Shown here: piece after piece, positions 36,301 to 48,300 of the stretch
Layout of the letters: every line of letters begins with the position of its first letter
Numbering within the stretch: the stretch's first letter is position 1
Assembly: GCA_965200095.1 (NCBI GenBank)
Contig: OZ241350.1
Location: 3,100,001 to 3,164,000 of the forward strand
Source: JANQOH01 sp965200095
GTDB lineage: Bacteria > Pseudomonadota > Alphaproteobacteria > UBA7887
Length of the DNA: 64,000 nt
Direction: 5' to 3'
Program-made: the position numbers and the translations under genes
Notes under the pieces: model-generated
What the model saw: only the letters and a program-made list of their open reading frames with translations
Told to the model about the DNA's origin: nothing
Database searches by the model: none

Positions 36301-39300
36301 CCCCAGAAAGGGTGGGCGGAGATTACCATTTTGAACGATGTCCAGACGCTTCAATGAGGCTGGGGCGCGAACGCCCCAGAAAGATGTCGGCTAGGTGTCA
36401 ACTTTGCTATCAGTAGGAAGCTTCAATGAGGCTGGGGCGCGAACGCCCCAGAAAGCGGCGATCCGCCCGAGGGCATTACGCCCGGCAACTAGCTTCAATG
36501 AGGCTGGGGCGCGAACGCCCCAGAAAGCGCGCCTTCCCACAGACTTGCTCACAGACTTGCACACGCTTCAATGAGGCTGGGGCGCGAACGCCCCAGAAAG
36601 GGTCGGCATCGACACGATCGTGTGGAACGCCGCCAACTTGCTTCAATGAGGCTGGGGCGCGAACGCCCCAGAAAGGGGTGGTGGGCGACCCCCGCCGGGC
36701 CATCCGTGGCCTCAGCTTCAATGAGGCTGGGGCGCGAACGCCCCAGAAAGCGACCCAGAATTGGTCCAGCATGCGGAGGCCGGACATGGCTTCAATGAGG
36801 CTGGGGCGCGAACGCCCCAGAAAGGGATACGACATTGATAAACGGGGTCGCGGTAGCCCAGGCGCTTCAATGAGGCTGGGGCGCGAACGCCCCAGAAAGG
36901 CATACCTGCGCCCGACTCCAGTTCGCCGTTGATTAGCTTCAATGAGGCTGGGGCGCGAACGCCCCAGAAAGGCCCTCTTTCCGATTATCTACCAGGGCGT
37001 GTTCTCGTCGCTTCAATGAGGCTGGGGCGCGAACGCCCCAGAAAGGATTACTGGGAAGAATGGTATTGAGATTTTCAACCCGCTTCAATGAGGCTGGGGC
37101 GCGAACGCCCCAGAAAGCGCCCGCCGTGAAAGTCTAAATAATTCAAGATAACGCGCTTCAATGAGGCTGGGGCGCGAACGCCCCAGAAAGGGTTGGTGCA
37201 CACCGACGACGGGTTCGTGTCGAGGTAGCTTCAATGAGGCTGGGGCGCGAACGCCCCAGAAAGGGAGGCCATCGACGATAAGCCCAACTTCGCGTTCTTC
37301 TGCGCTTCAATGAGGCTGGGGCGCGAACGCCCCAGAAAGGCAGGCGGCGATGGAACGCGAACGCGAGAAGGCGGCGCAGCTTCAATGAGGCTGGGGCGCG
37401 AACGCCCCAGAAAGTACGACGGCTCTTTGAACAAAAATATCGAAGAAGCGGCTTCAATGAGGCTGGGGCGCGAACGCCCCAGAAAGCCCCGAAAAGGTGG
37501 CCGAGCGCGCCAAGAAGGGCGGCGCTTCAATGAGGCTGGGGCGCGAACGCCCCAGAAAGCTCGCCGACGACCCGGAGGTCAGTGACCAGTTGAAAGCTTC
37601 AATGAGGCTGGGGCGCGAACGCCCCAGAAAGGGTCGTCGACGACCCGCCAGTAGCGCCACAACGGCCCGGCTTCAATGAGGCTGGGGCGCGAACGCCCCA
37701 GAAAGAACTGCTGAGTCTGGAACACGGCATTATAGGACGGCGCTTCAATGAGGCTGGGGCGCGAACGCCCCAGAAAGCGAGAACATCAACATCGACAACG
37801 ACGCAAGCGATCGAGCTTCAATGAGGCTGGGGCGCGAACGCCCCAGAAAGACAGGGGCGGAGGGATACAGCAGCAGAAGAGACCGGGCTTCAATGAGGCT
37901 GGGGCGCGAACGCCCCAGAAAGCATTCCAGGGACGACGGAGCTTGGGGACCGGGAGACCGCTTCAATGAGGCTGGGGCGCGAACGCCCCAGAAAGCACCG
38001 AACGGGGGGACCACCGAGCACACACACTATCGCTTCAATGAGGCTGGGGCGCGAACGCCCCAGAAAGGACGATGGCGCCGCCGACTATGCGCAGAAACAC
38101 GCCGCGCTTCAATGAGGCTGGGGCGCGAACGCCCCAGAAAGCGCGGCTTCGTCGTCGTCGTCATCCCGCAAATGCCAGTCGCTTCAATGAGGCTGGGGCG
38201 CGAACGCCCCAGAAAGCCAACGAAGTGATCCTGATGACCGAAGGCGAGCAGACGCGCTTCAATGAGGCTGGGGCGCGAACGCCCCAGAAAGGGCGACCGG
38301 GGGGCCGCGCGCCGGCGCGGGCCAACGCGGCTTCAATGAGGCTGGGGCGCGAACGCCCCAGAAAGCAGGACTCGGAGCGTATCGACTATGCGAACCTGAA
38401 GCAGCTTCAATGAGGCTGGGGCGCGAACGCCCCAGAAAGGGACCTCGTACCAGCGCACCCCGCCGCTGTCGCGCCGGATGCTTCAATGAGGCTGGGGCGC
38501 GAACGCCCCAGAAAGCGCCTCCACCGCGGCGGCGTCGCCGGGCTGCGCTCCGACGCTTCAATGAGGCTGGGGCGCGAACGCCCCAGAAAGGGGACGCCAT
38601 CGCGCGGCGCTGTCCGTGGCGCGCGGGCTTCAATGAGGCTGGGGCGCGAACGCCCCAGAAAGTGGCCACGAGACGCCACAGCCATCGACGAGATCAGAGC
38701 TTCAATGAGGCTGGGGCGCGAACGCCCCAGAAAGGGCGCCCGACGGCTGACGGTCGCCGGAGAGGCGACAAAGCTTCAATGAGGCTGGGGCGCGAACGCC
38801 CCAGAAAGGGCAGCTGCCCGCCCGCCGCGCCTGTCCCACGGAGGACGCTTCAATGAGGCTGGGGCGCGAACGCCCCAGAAAGGGGGCCTCTCGCAGACAC
38901 AGGTTGACGCCCGGATCGCCGCTTCAATGAGGCTGGGGCGCGAACGCCCCAGAAAGGCGGGTCTCCCGCGAATTGAAGAGCGCAACTGCTCGACGCTTCA
39001 ATGAGGCTGGGGCGCGAACGCCCCAGAAAGGTCAGGTAGAACCGCCCGAAGCCCGTCTCGAACCGGCGCTTCAATGAGGCTGGGGCGCGAACGCCCCAGA
39101 AAGGGCCCCCGCGTCGAACGCGCCCCCGATTCGCCCCCGCGGCTTCAATGAGGCTGGGGCGCGAACGCCCCAGAAAGCGATCCGCGCCCACCTCTGGGTC
39201 GCCTGGGTCCTCGCTTCAATGAGGCTGGGGCGCGAACGCCCCAGAAAGGAATGCCTTGATGGCCTTCCACATGGCGGAATACCTGGCTTCAATGAGGCTG

Positions 39301-42300
39301 GGGCGCGAACGCCCCAGAAAGGCCGGGGTTTCCAGGTAGCGTAACGGCCAAAAGAATGCTTCAATGAGGCTGGGGCGCGAACGCCCCAGAAAGCTTTGAC
39401 ATCGCGGAGCGGTCCGAGGACCTCGGACCCGCTTCAATGAGGCTGGGGCGCGAACGCCCCAGAAAGAGATCGAAACCGCCGACGGCGGCGAACGCACCGT
39501 CGAGCTTCAATGAGGCTGGGGCGCGAACGCCCCAGAAAGGCCGCCGAGGGCGATGAGGACGGCGAGGAGGCCGGCGCTTCAATGAGGCTGGGGCGCGAAC
39601 GCCCCAGAAAGACGTCGGCGCAATCTCGAGCGAGCACGCCTCAACCGCCGCTTCAATGAGGCTGGGGCGCGAACGCCCCAGAAAGATTTGCCGAGGCGGA
39701 TCGGCTGGCCGTAGGCCTCGGCGCTTCAATGAGGCTGGGGCGCGAACGCCCCAGAAAGGCCAAAGTCCGGCTCTACGACGGGTTATCGTCCCTCGCTTCA
39801 ATGAGGCTGGGGCGCGAACGCCCCAGAAAGAGAGAAAGAGCGACCCGGCGGTCGTGGCGAGAGCTGCGCTTCAATGAGGCTGGGGCGCGAACGCCCCAGA
39901 AAGCGTCCGACCGACGAGCCGGTCTGGCGCCGGCGCGTCTTCGCTTCAATGAGGCTGGGGCGCGAACGCCCCAGAAAGCCACGGCAACCGCCGCCGCGCC
40001 CTCGTCGCCGACCTGGCTTCAATGAGGCTGGGGCGCGAACGCCCCAGAAAGGCCGCGGCGGCGCTGGAGGGTAGCTACGAGGCGCTCGCGGCTTCAATGA
40101 GGCTGGGGCGCGAACGCCCCAGAAAGACGGCCGGCGTCGCGGGTTGCGGCGGCAGGTCCGGCTCGCTTCAATGAGGCTGGGGCGCGAACGCCCCAGAAAG
40201 GAGGGCGACGGCCTCGACCCCCTCATCCGCGCCCTCGGGCTTCAATGAGGCTGGGGCGCGAACGCCCCAGAAAGCGACTCGTCCCGGATGCAGTCGAAGC
40301 CGAACAGCATGCTTCAATGAGGCTGGGGCGCGAACGCCCCAGAAAGCGCGACGACCTCCCTCGCGGGGCGCCGCCGCCGCCCGGCTTCAATGAGGCTGGG
40401 GCGCGAACGCCCCAGAAAGGCGGACGAAGGCGCAAGAAGGCGGCTACGAGACGACGCTGCTTCAATGAGGCTGGGGCGCGAACGCCCCAGAAAGCGAGGA
40501 TGTCCGCGTGCCCATCGGCGTCGACCCCGGCTGCTTCAATGAGGCTGGGGCGCGAACGCCCCAGAAAGGCCGCCGAGGACGCCCTCGTCGAATCCCTGCG
40601 CGGCCGGCTTCAATGAGGCTGGGGCGCGAACGCCCCAGAAAGCGAGGCCCTCGAGGCCACCCCCCGCCACGCCTTCGAGCTTCAATGAGGCTGGGGCGCG
40701 AACGCCCCAGAAAGCGGGCTTTGTCGCCGGGCGCTGGCACGGGCGCTCTCGCTTCAATGAGGCTGGGGCGCGAACGCCCCAGAAAGCCCGTATTCCCTCC
40801 GCGCCCGCGCCGGCCGCGCCGTCGCTTCAATGAGGCTGGGGCGCGAACGCCCCAGAAAGGCCGGCTTCGGTACGGACCGGGGCGTGTGCTACGACGGGCT
40901 TCAATGAGGCTGGGGCGCGAACGCCCCAGAAAGTTCGCTCGCTATACTCTACGCGAACGGTGATAAATACGCTTCAATGAGGCTGGGGCGCGAACGCCCC
41001 AGAAAGCCGCGGTCCACCTGCAGCACCGGCCCGCCTATCGTGGGCTTCAATGAGGCTGGGGCGCGAACGCCCCAGAAAGAGGCCGGCCCGACGCGCCCGA
41101 CACGCGCCCGGTCGCCGCTTCAATGAGGCTGGGGCGCGAACGCCCCAGAAAGGAAACGCGGGCGGCGCTGCGGGCGTTGATCGCCGGGCTTCAATGAGGC
41201 TGGGGCACGAACGCCCCAGAAAGCCAGCACGCCTGCGGTGGCGAGCACGCCTCGCCTGTGCTTCAATGAGGCTGGGGCGCGAACGCCCCAGAAAGGCCGC
41301 CGCGAAGGCGAGCGCGGTTCCCCGCCAGCGCCGGCTTCAATGAGGCTGGGGCGCGAACGCCCCAGAAAGGGCCGCTTCGTGGGCGGCGCTGCGGACGGAC
41401 GCGCGCGCTTCAATGAGGCTGGGGCGCGAACGCCCCAGAAAGCGCGGCGCTGCGCTTCGTGGGCGGCGCTGCGGACGGCGGGCTTCAATGAGGCTGGGGC
41501 GCGAACGCCCCAGAAAGAGCGCGGAAAGGTTGTCTCCTCGGAATACAAGGAAGAGCTTCAATGAGGCTGGGGCGCGAACGCCCCAGAAAGGATTCCCACA
41601 CTTGGAATGAGGGCAAGAATCGCTGGGCTTCAATGAGGCTGGGGCGCGAACGCCCCAGAAAGAGCGCCTCGACATCGACGACGTGGCTGACCTGAATGGC
41701 TTCAATGAGGCTGGGGCGCGAACGCCCCAGAAAGTTCGCGCTCCGCGGTCGCTTCCGGAAGCGCTGTTCGGGCTTCAATGAGGCTGGGGCGCGAACGCCC
41801 CAGAAAGCAGACAGATTTGCTAGTGCGAACGATAGCGAGTTCACGCTTCAATGAGGCTGGGGCGCGAACGCCCCAGAAAGTGGGCGTGTGCGGAGTCGCG
41901 CGCGACGTCGCCAAGGCTTCAATGAGGCTGGGGCGCGAACGCCCCAGAAAGACAGCAAGCCGGCGCGGCCCGCGGCGCGGTTGAAGATCGCTTCAATGAG
42001 GCTGGGGCGCGAACGCCCCAGAAAGCGCCCCCGCCCGCGTCAGCCGGCGCCGCCGCTGGGGGCTTCAATGAGGCTGGGGCGCGAACGCCCCAGAAAGTCT
42101 CCTCACCCATGACATAGGCCAGAGCGCGGTTAAGCTTCAATGAGGCTGGGGCGCGAACGCCCCAGAAAGAAAGGCCCGCGCCGGCGATGTTCGAGCCGAT
42201 ACGACGCTTCAATGAGGCTGGGGCGCGAACGCCCCAGAAAGCCCTCCGAAACGCCCCGCGTCACCCCTCGATAGACTGCTTCAATGAGGCTGGGGCGCGA

Positions 42301-45300
42301 ACGCCCCAGAAAGCGACTGTTCGACCCCGAAGAAGGCGAAAGATGAAAAGCTTCAATGAGGCTGGGGCGCGAACGCCCCAGAAAGAGGGTAATCGAACGC
42401 GGGGGGCCGGGCGGCTTTCGCGGCTTCAATGAGGCTGGGGCGCGAACGCCCCAGAAAGGTTCAAGTTCGAGCGTCATAGCGCGAATACCGAAAGGGCTTC
42501 AATGAGGCTGGGGCGCGAACGCCCCAGAAAGTTAATATAGACGCAGAGACGGGAGTAGAAATATCCGCGCTTCAATGAGGCTGGGGCGCGAACGCCCCAG
42601 AAAGGACGCCTTCGACGCGCGACGGGCCACTATTCTATTCTTTCGCTTCAATGAGGCTGGGGCGCGAACGCCCCAGAAAGGGTTTCGCGCGGCTTTACTC
42701 ATCAATTGGTAAGGACCCGCTTCAATGAGGCTGGGGCGCGAACGCCCCAGAAAGGAAACTCGGCTGGATTCTCGAAGCCTCACACCATCTCGCTTCAATG
42801 AGGCTGGGGCGCGAACGCCCCAGAAAGATGCTTTCCGATTTCGTCGAAGCCGGAACCGGTATCCGCTTCAATGAGGCTGGGGCGCGAACGCCCCAGAAAG
42901 GGGGCGTCTTACCGGCGCGGCGCCGGCGCTGTGCGACGCTTCAATGAGGCTGGGGCGCGAACGCCCCAGAAAGCCCTCGCTGCCGGGGGGAGAGGCGGCG
43001 GAATACGACGCTTCAATGAGGCTGGGGCGCGAACGCCCCAGAAAGGCCGCGACGCGCGCCGCGACCACTGTCCGCGCCAATGTCGCTTCAATGAGGCTGG
43101 GGCGCGAACGCCCCAGAAAGGAGGACCACGAGGAGACGACAGTCGATTTCATCATCCGGCTTCAATGAGGCTGGGGCGCGAACGCCCCAGAAAGCTCGCA
43201 GTACACGCGAGGGCCCATCGAGCCGACGCTGCTTCAATGAGGCTGGGGCGCGAACGCCCCAGAAAGGCGAACGGGAAACAGGAGCCCGACATGACCAAGA
43301 AGCAGCTTCAATGAGGCTGGGGCGCGAACGCCCCAGAAAGCGGGAGAAATCAGATGGCCTCCACCTCCACCACCTAGCTTCAATGAGGCTGGGGCGCGAA
43401 CGCCCCAGAAAGCACGGCGCGGCGCGCGCCGGCTTCGGCGTCGCGGTCGGCTTCAATGAGGCTGGGGCGCGAACGCCCCAGAAAGGCCCCACGTTCGTCG
43501 CACAGCGCCGGCGCCGCGCCGGGCTTCAATGAGGCTGGGGCGCGAACGCCCCAGAAAAGGCCGGCGCCGCCCTGCAGCCACGCCAGATGCGCCCGCCCGC
43601 TTCAATGAGGCTGGGGCGCGAACGCCCCAGAAAGGCCGCCGCCGCATCGGCCGTGTCGCCGCGCGCGAAAGGACGCTTCAATGAGGCTGGGGCGCGAACG
43701 CCCCAGAAAGGGCGGCGTCGCCGTGCTGGCCGGAGAGGGCGGGATCGCGCTTCAATGAGGCTGGGGCGCGAACGCCCCAGAAAGTCCAGCGGGTTGACCG
43801 CGCGCGCGCGCGTAGCTCTGCTTCAATGAGGCTGGGGCGCGAACGCCCCAGAAAGCCGGGCGGCCCCGGGGGCGCCTCTCGATCGCGACGCCGCTTCAAT
43901 GAGGCTGGGGCGCGAACGCCCCAGAAAGCCTGGCCGACATCCAGCAGCCCCCGCCGCCGCAACCGCGGCTTCAATGAGGCTGGGGCGCGAACGCCCCAGA
44001 AAGAAGTGCAGGAGCGAACGCGTGAACGCGCAGCAACGCGCTTCAATGAGGCTGGGGCGCGAACGCCCCAGAAAGGCGCCCTGGCTGAGCGACACCGTGC
44101 GGGCGCTGATCGAGGCTTCAATGAGGCTGGGGCGCGAACGCCCCAGAAAGGACGGCGTCGAGGTCTTGCCCGTCGCCCCGAACTCGTAGCTTCAATGAGG
44201 CTGGGGCGCGAACGCCCCAGAAAGTCAGCACGAACACGGGATTCAAGATCGAGGCCGTCTAGCTTCAATGAGGCTGGGGCGCGAACGCCCCAGAAAGGCC
44301 GTAACCCGCACCCACAGGTCGGCGGGCGGCGACGAACGCTTCAATGAGGCTGGGGCGCGAACGCCCCAGAAAGCGGAGGAGACGTATTTCTATGTAAGGA
44401 AGAAGGCGCGGCTTCAATGAGGCTGGGGCGCGAACGCCCCAGAAAGCGTCGTTGCCGTAACGCGGCGCCGACATATACCCGGCGCTTCAATGAGGCTGGG
44501 GCGCGAACGCCCCAGAAAGACGCCCGCCGGATGGGGAGTCGAGAACGCATCCGCGCGCTTCAATGAGGCTGGGGCGCGAACGCCCCAGAAAGCCGGCAGT
44601 GATAGCTGGCGCGCGCGCGACTTCCCATAGCGCTTCAATGAGGCTGGGGCGCGAACGCCCCAGAAAGGGCGACCATCACCCGCACCGCGGTTTCCGGCCC
44701 GACCAGCTTCAATGAGGCTGGGGCGCGAACGCCCCAGAAAGGACGGGTTTGCTCGGGTCGCCGTGGGGCATCTGGGTGCTTCAATGAGGCTGGGGCGCGA
44801 ACGCCCCAGAAAGGCGCGCTGATCTGTCCGGTGCGCAGAAGGCTCAGGTCTGGCTTCAATGAGGCTGGGGCGCGAACGCCCCAGAAAGGTGGCCGAGATG
44901 CGTTCGGCGATGAGGCCCGTCGAGGCTTCAATGAGGCTGGGGCGCGAACGCCCCAGAAAGGGAATCTACGAACCGGGCCAGGAACCGCCTCTCGCGGCTT
45001 CAATGAGGCTGGGGCGCGAACGCCCCAGAAAGCACTCCAACACGAGATCACGATCCGGAAACACCGTCGGCTTCAATGAGGCTGGGGCGCGAACGCCCCA
45101 GAAAGTCGGAAGGCGATTATTGTTCCGACACTTCGAATCCACGCTTCAATGAGGCTGGGGCGCGAACGCCCCAGAAAGCCTGTTCGCATATCGCCGTCGT
45201 CGAGCGCGGCGGTCGCTTCAATGAGGCTGGGGCGCGAACGCCCCAGAAAGGCGCGCCCCACCTCGAACGCGCCGCCGATTCGCCGTCGCTTCAATGAGGC

Positions 45301-48300
45301 TGGGGCGCGAACGCCCCAGAAAGCAGCGCTGGTGGCCCCTGTCGCTGGTCTCCCTGCCGGAGCTTCAATGAGGCTGGGGCGCGAACGCCCCAGAAAGGAG
45401 CCTGGCCCGTCGCCGACATCGAACGCGAGTGCAGGCCGCTTCAATGAGGCTGGGGCGCGAACGCCCCAGAAAGCCAGCGGTCGCCGCGCTCGGCAAGGGG
45501 AGTCCACGCGGGCTTCAATGAGGCTGGGGCGCGAACGCCCCAGAAAGCATTTCTGACGCGTTGCAGGAGGCTCCGTCGCCTTTTGGCTTCAATGAGGCTG
45601 GGGCGCGAACGCCCCAGAAAGGCTGACCGGCGCGGATAGGCCCACTGGCGGACCACATCGCTTCAATGAGGCTGGGGCGCGAACGCCCCAGAAAGCGCGC
45701 CCGACCGGGCCAGCGGTATCAGCCGCTGCGGCCGGCTTCAATGAGGCTGGGGCGCGAACGCCCCAGAAAGGGCGGAAGAGGCGAAAAAGAAGGGATTCTC
45801 GTGGGACAGCTTCAATGAGGCTGGGGCGCGAACGCCCCAGAAAGAACGCTTGTCGAAACGAAACGCCGCGCCCGAAGCCCGCGCTTCAATGAGGCTGGGG
45901 CGCGAACGCCCCAGAAAGACGGAACGCCGGCACCGTATCCACCCGCGCCGTCGTGCCGCTTCAATGAGGCTGGGGCGCGAACGCCCCAGAAAGAGCGCGC
46001 CTTGCGCGTGGCCGTCGCGGAGGGCGTCAAGCTTCAATGAGGCTGGGGCGCGAACGCCCCAGAAAGTGCGCCGTTCGTGGCGAATGCGGGTAGCGCGCTA
46101 CACGCTTCAATGAGGCTGGGGCGCGAACGCCCCAGAAAGTTCTTCGGAGGGGTTTCGCCCGCTTGCTCTTTCTTACGCTTCAATGAGGCTGGGGCGCGAA
46201 CGCCCCAGAAAGTTCGCCTATGTCCCCAGCGCGTTCGTGACCGCTTACGAGCTTCAATGAGGCTGGGGCGCGAACGCCCCAGAAAGCCGGCTTTACAGCG
46301 TTGCGTAACTCTTATTTCCGGAAGCTTCAATGAGGCTGGGGCGCGAACGCCCCAGAAAGAAAGCAAGGATGCCGAAAAGAGGAAAATCGATAACCTGAAG
46401 CTTCAATGAGGCTGGGGCGCGAACGCCCCAGAAAGGGTGCGCGCAATGCTCGGCCTCGAGGTCCCCGGCCCCGCTTCAATGAGGCTGGGGCGCGAACGCC
46501 CCAGAAAGCTGCGCTCCGAAACATCGGCGCTCAATCCGATACTGGCTTCAATGAGGCTGGGGCGCGAACGCCCCAGAAAGGGCTGCCGGAGGCGACGCAT
46601 GCGCTCACCGGGGGGGTGCTTCAATGAGGCTGGGGCGCGAACGCCCCAGAAAGGCAGCGTCCGCCGGCGATCACCGTCGAGGAACAGCGGCTTCAATGAG
46701 GCTGGGGCGCGAACGCCCCAGAAAGCAATCGTCGCGCCCCCCGGAGATCGTCTTGTTCTTGATGCTTCAATGAGGCTGGGGCGCGAACGCCCCAGAAAGA
46801 CACACGCTCCAACCACGGCACGGGATAACCATACTGGCTTCAATGAGGCTGGGGCGCGAACGCCCCAGAAAGCGGCCTCCAGCGCTTCAATCCGGGCCAC
46901 CCGTTCTCCGCTTCAATGAGGCTGGGGCGCGAACGCCCCAGAAAGGTCATCGGGGAGGAGGTCGCTAACCACCTGCGGCTCGTCCGCTTCAATGAGGCTG
47001 GGGCGCGAACGCCCCAGAAAGATGAAGTTCCGCGCGACGCCGATGCCGGTGAAACCGCTTCAATGAGGCTGGGGCGCGAACGCCCCAGAAAGATTGCCGA
47101 GCTCAACGCGTGCTTGCCGTGAGTCAGCTCGCTTCAATGAGGCTGGGGCGCGAACGCCCCAGAAAGCGCCGTAGAGTGTCCCCCGCCATACAGCCGGCCC
47201 TTTGCTTCAATGAGGCTGGGGCGCGAACGCCCCAGAAAGCGATGACCGAAACATAATCGCTTCAATCCGGATTGTGCTTCAATGAGGCTGGGGCGCGAAC
47301 GCCCCAGAAAGGTTACGGGGATCGCCGGCGCCGCGGACGGTATGGGAGCTTCAATGAGGCTGGGGCGCGAACGCCCCAGAAAGCGGACTTCGACGCCTGG
47401 TACGATGAGCTGGCGGGGCGCTTCAATGAGGCTGGGGCGCGAACGCCCCAGAAAGTCCCGCCCCCAGGCCGATGAGTCCTGGGAGGGCTCGCTTCAATGA
47501 GGCTGGGGCGCGAACGCCCCAGAAAGGCGCGCCGACATGCCTTCGGTAGTGGCAGCCATCGACGCTTCAATGAGGCTGGGGCGCGAACGCCCCAGAAAGA
47601 ACGGGCGCTGAGGCACGCCGACAACCGCCGGTATCTGCTTCAATGAGGCTGGGGCGCGAACGCCCCAGAAAGTGAGGACGTAGAAGCCCCGGATTCCGGG
47701 GCCCGCAATCGCTTCAATGAGGCTGGGGCGCGAACGCCCCAGAAAGCGCGCCACGCGCCGGCGGGCCCCAACCGAAACAATCGGCTTCAATGAGGCTGGG
47801 GCGCGAACGCCCCAGAAAGTATTTGACTAGTGTAGCACGGGCGGTTGGAGGGCTAGCTTCAATGAGGCTGGGGCGCGAACGCCCCAGAAAGCGCGTCGAG
47901 CGCGCCGAGAGAGCGTCGGAAATTCCGGGGCGCTTCAATGAGGCTGGGGCGCGAACGCCCCAGAAAGAAGGCCGGCGGGGGGATTACTGGTCTCATCGCT
48001 ATGCGGCTTCAATGAGGCTGGGGCGCGAACGCCCCAGAAAGGTCGATGAGGCCGTCACCTTTGCCGGCGTCACGTTCCCCGAGCTTCAATGAGGCTGGGG
48101 CGCGAACGCCCCAGAAAGCTGTTCGACCCCCCGCTCTGCGACGTCACGCTGACAGGCTTCAATGAGGCTGGGGCGCGAACGCCCCAGAAAGTACGCCAGA
48201 GAGAACGCGCAGCCCGCGTCATCCATGTCGAGCTTCAATGAGGCTGGGGCGCGAACGCCCCAGAAAGGCGCCGAGACACGGCACAGCGAGAAGCAGCGCA

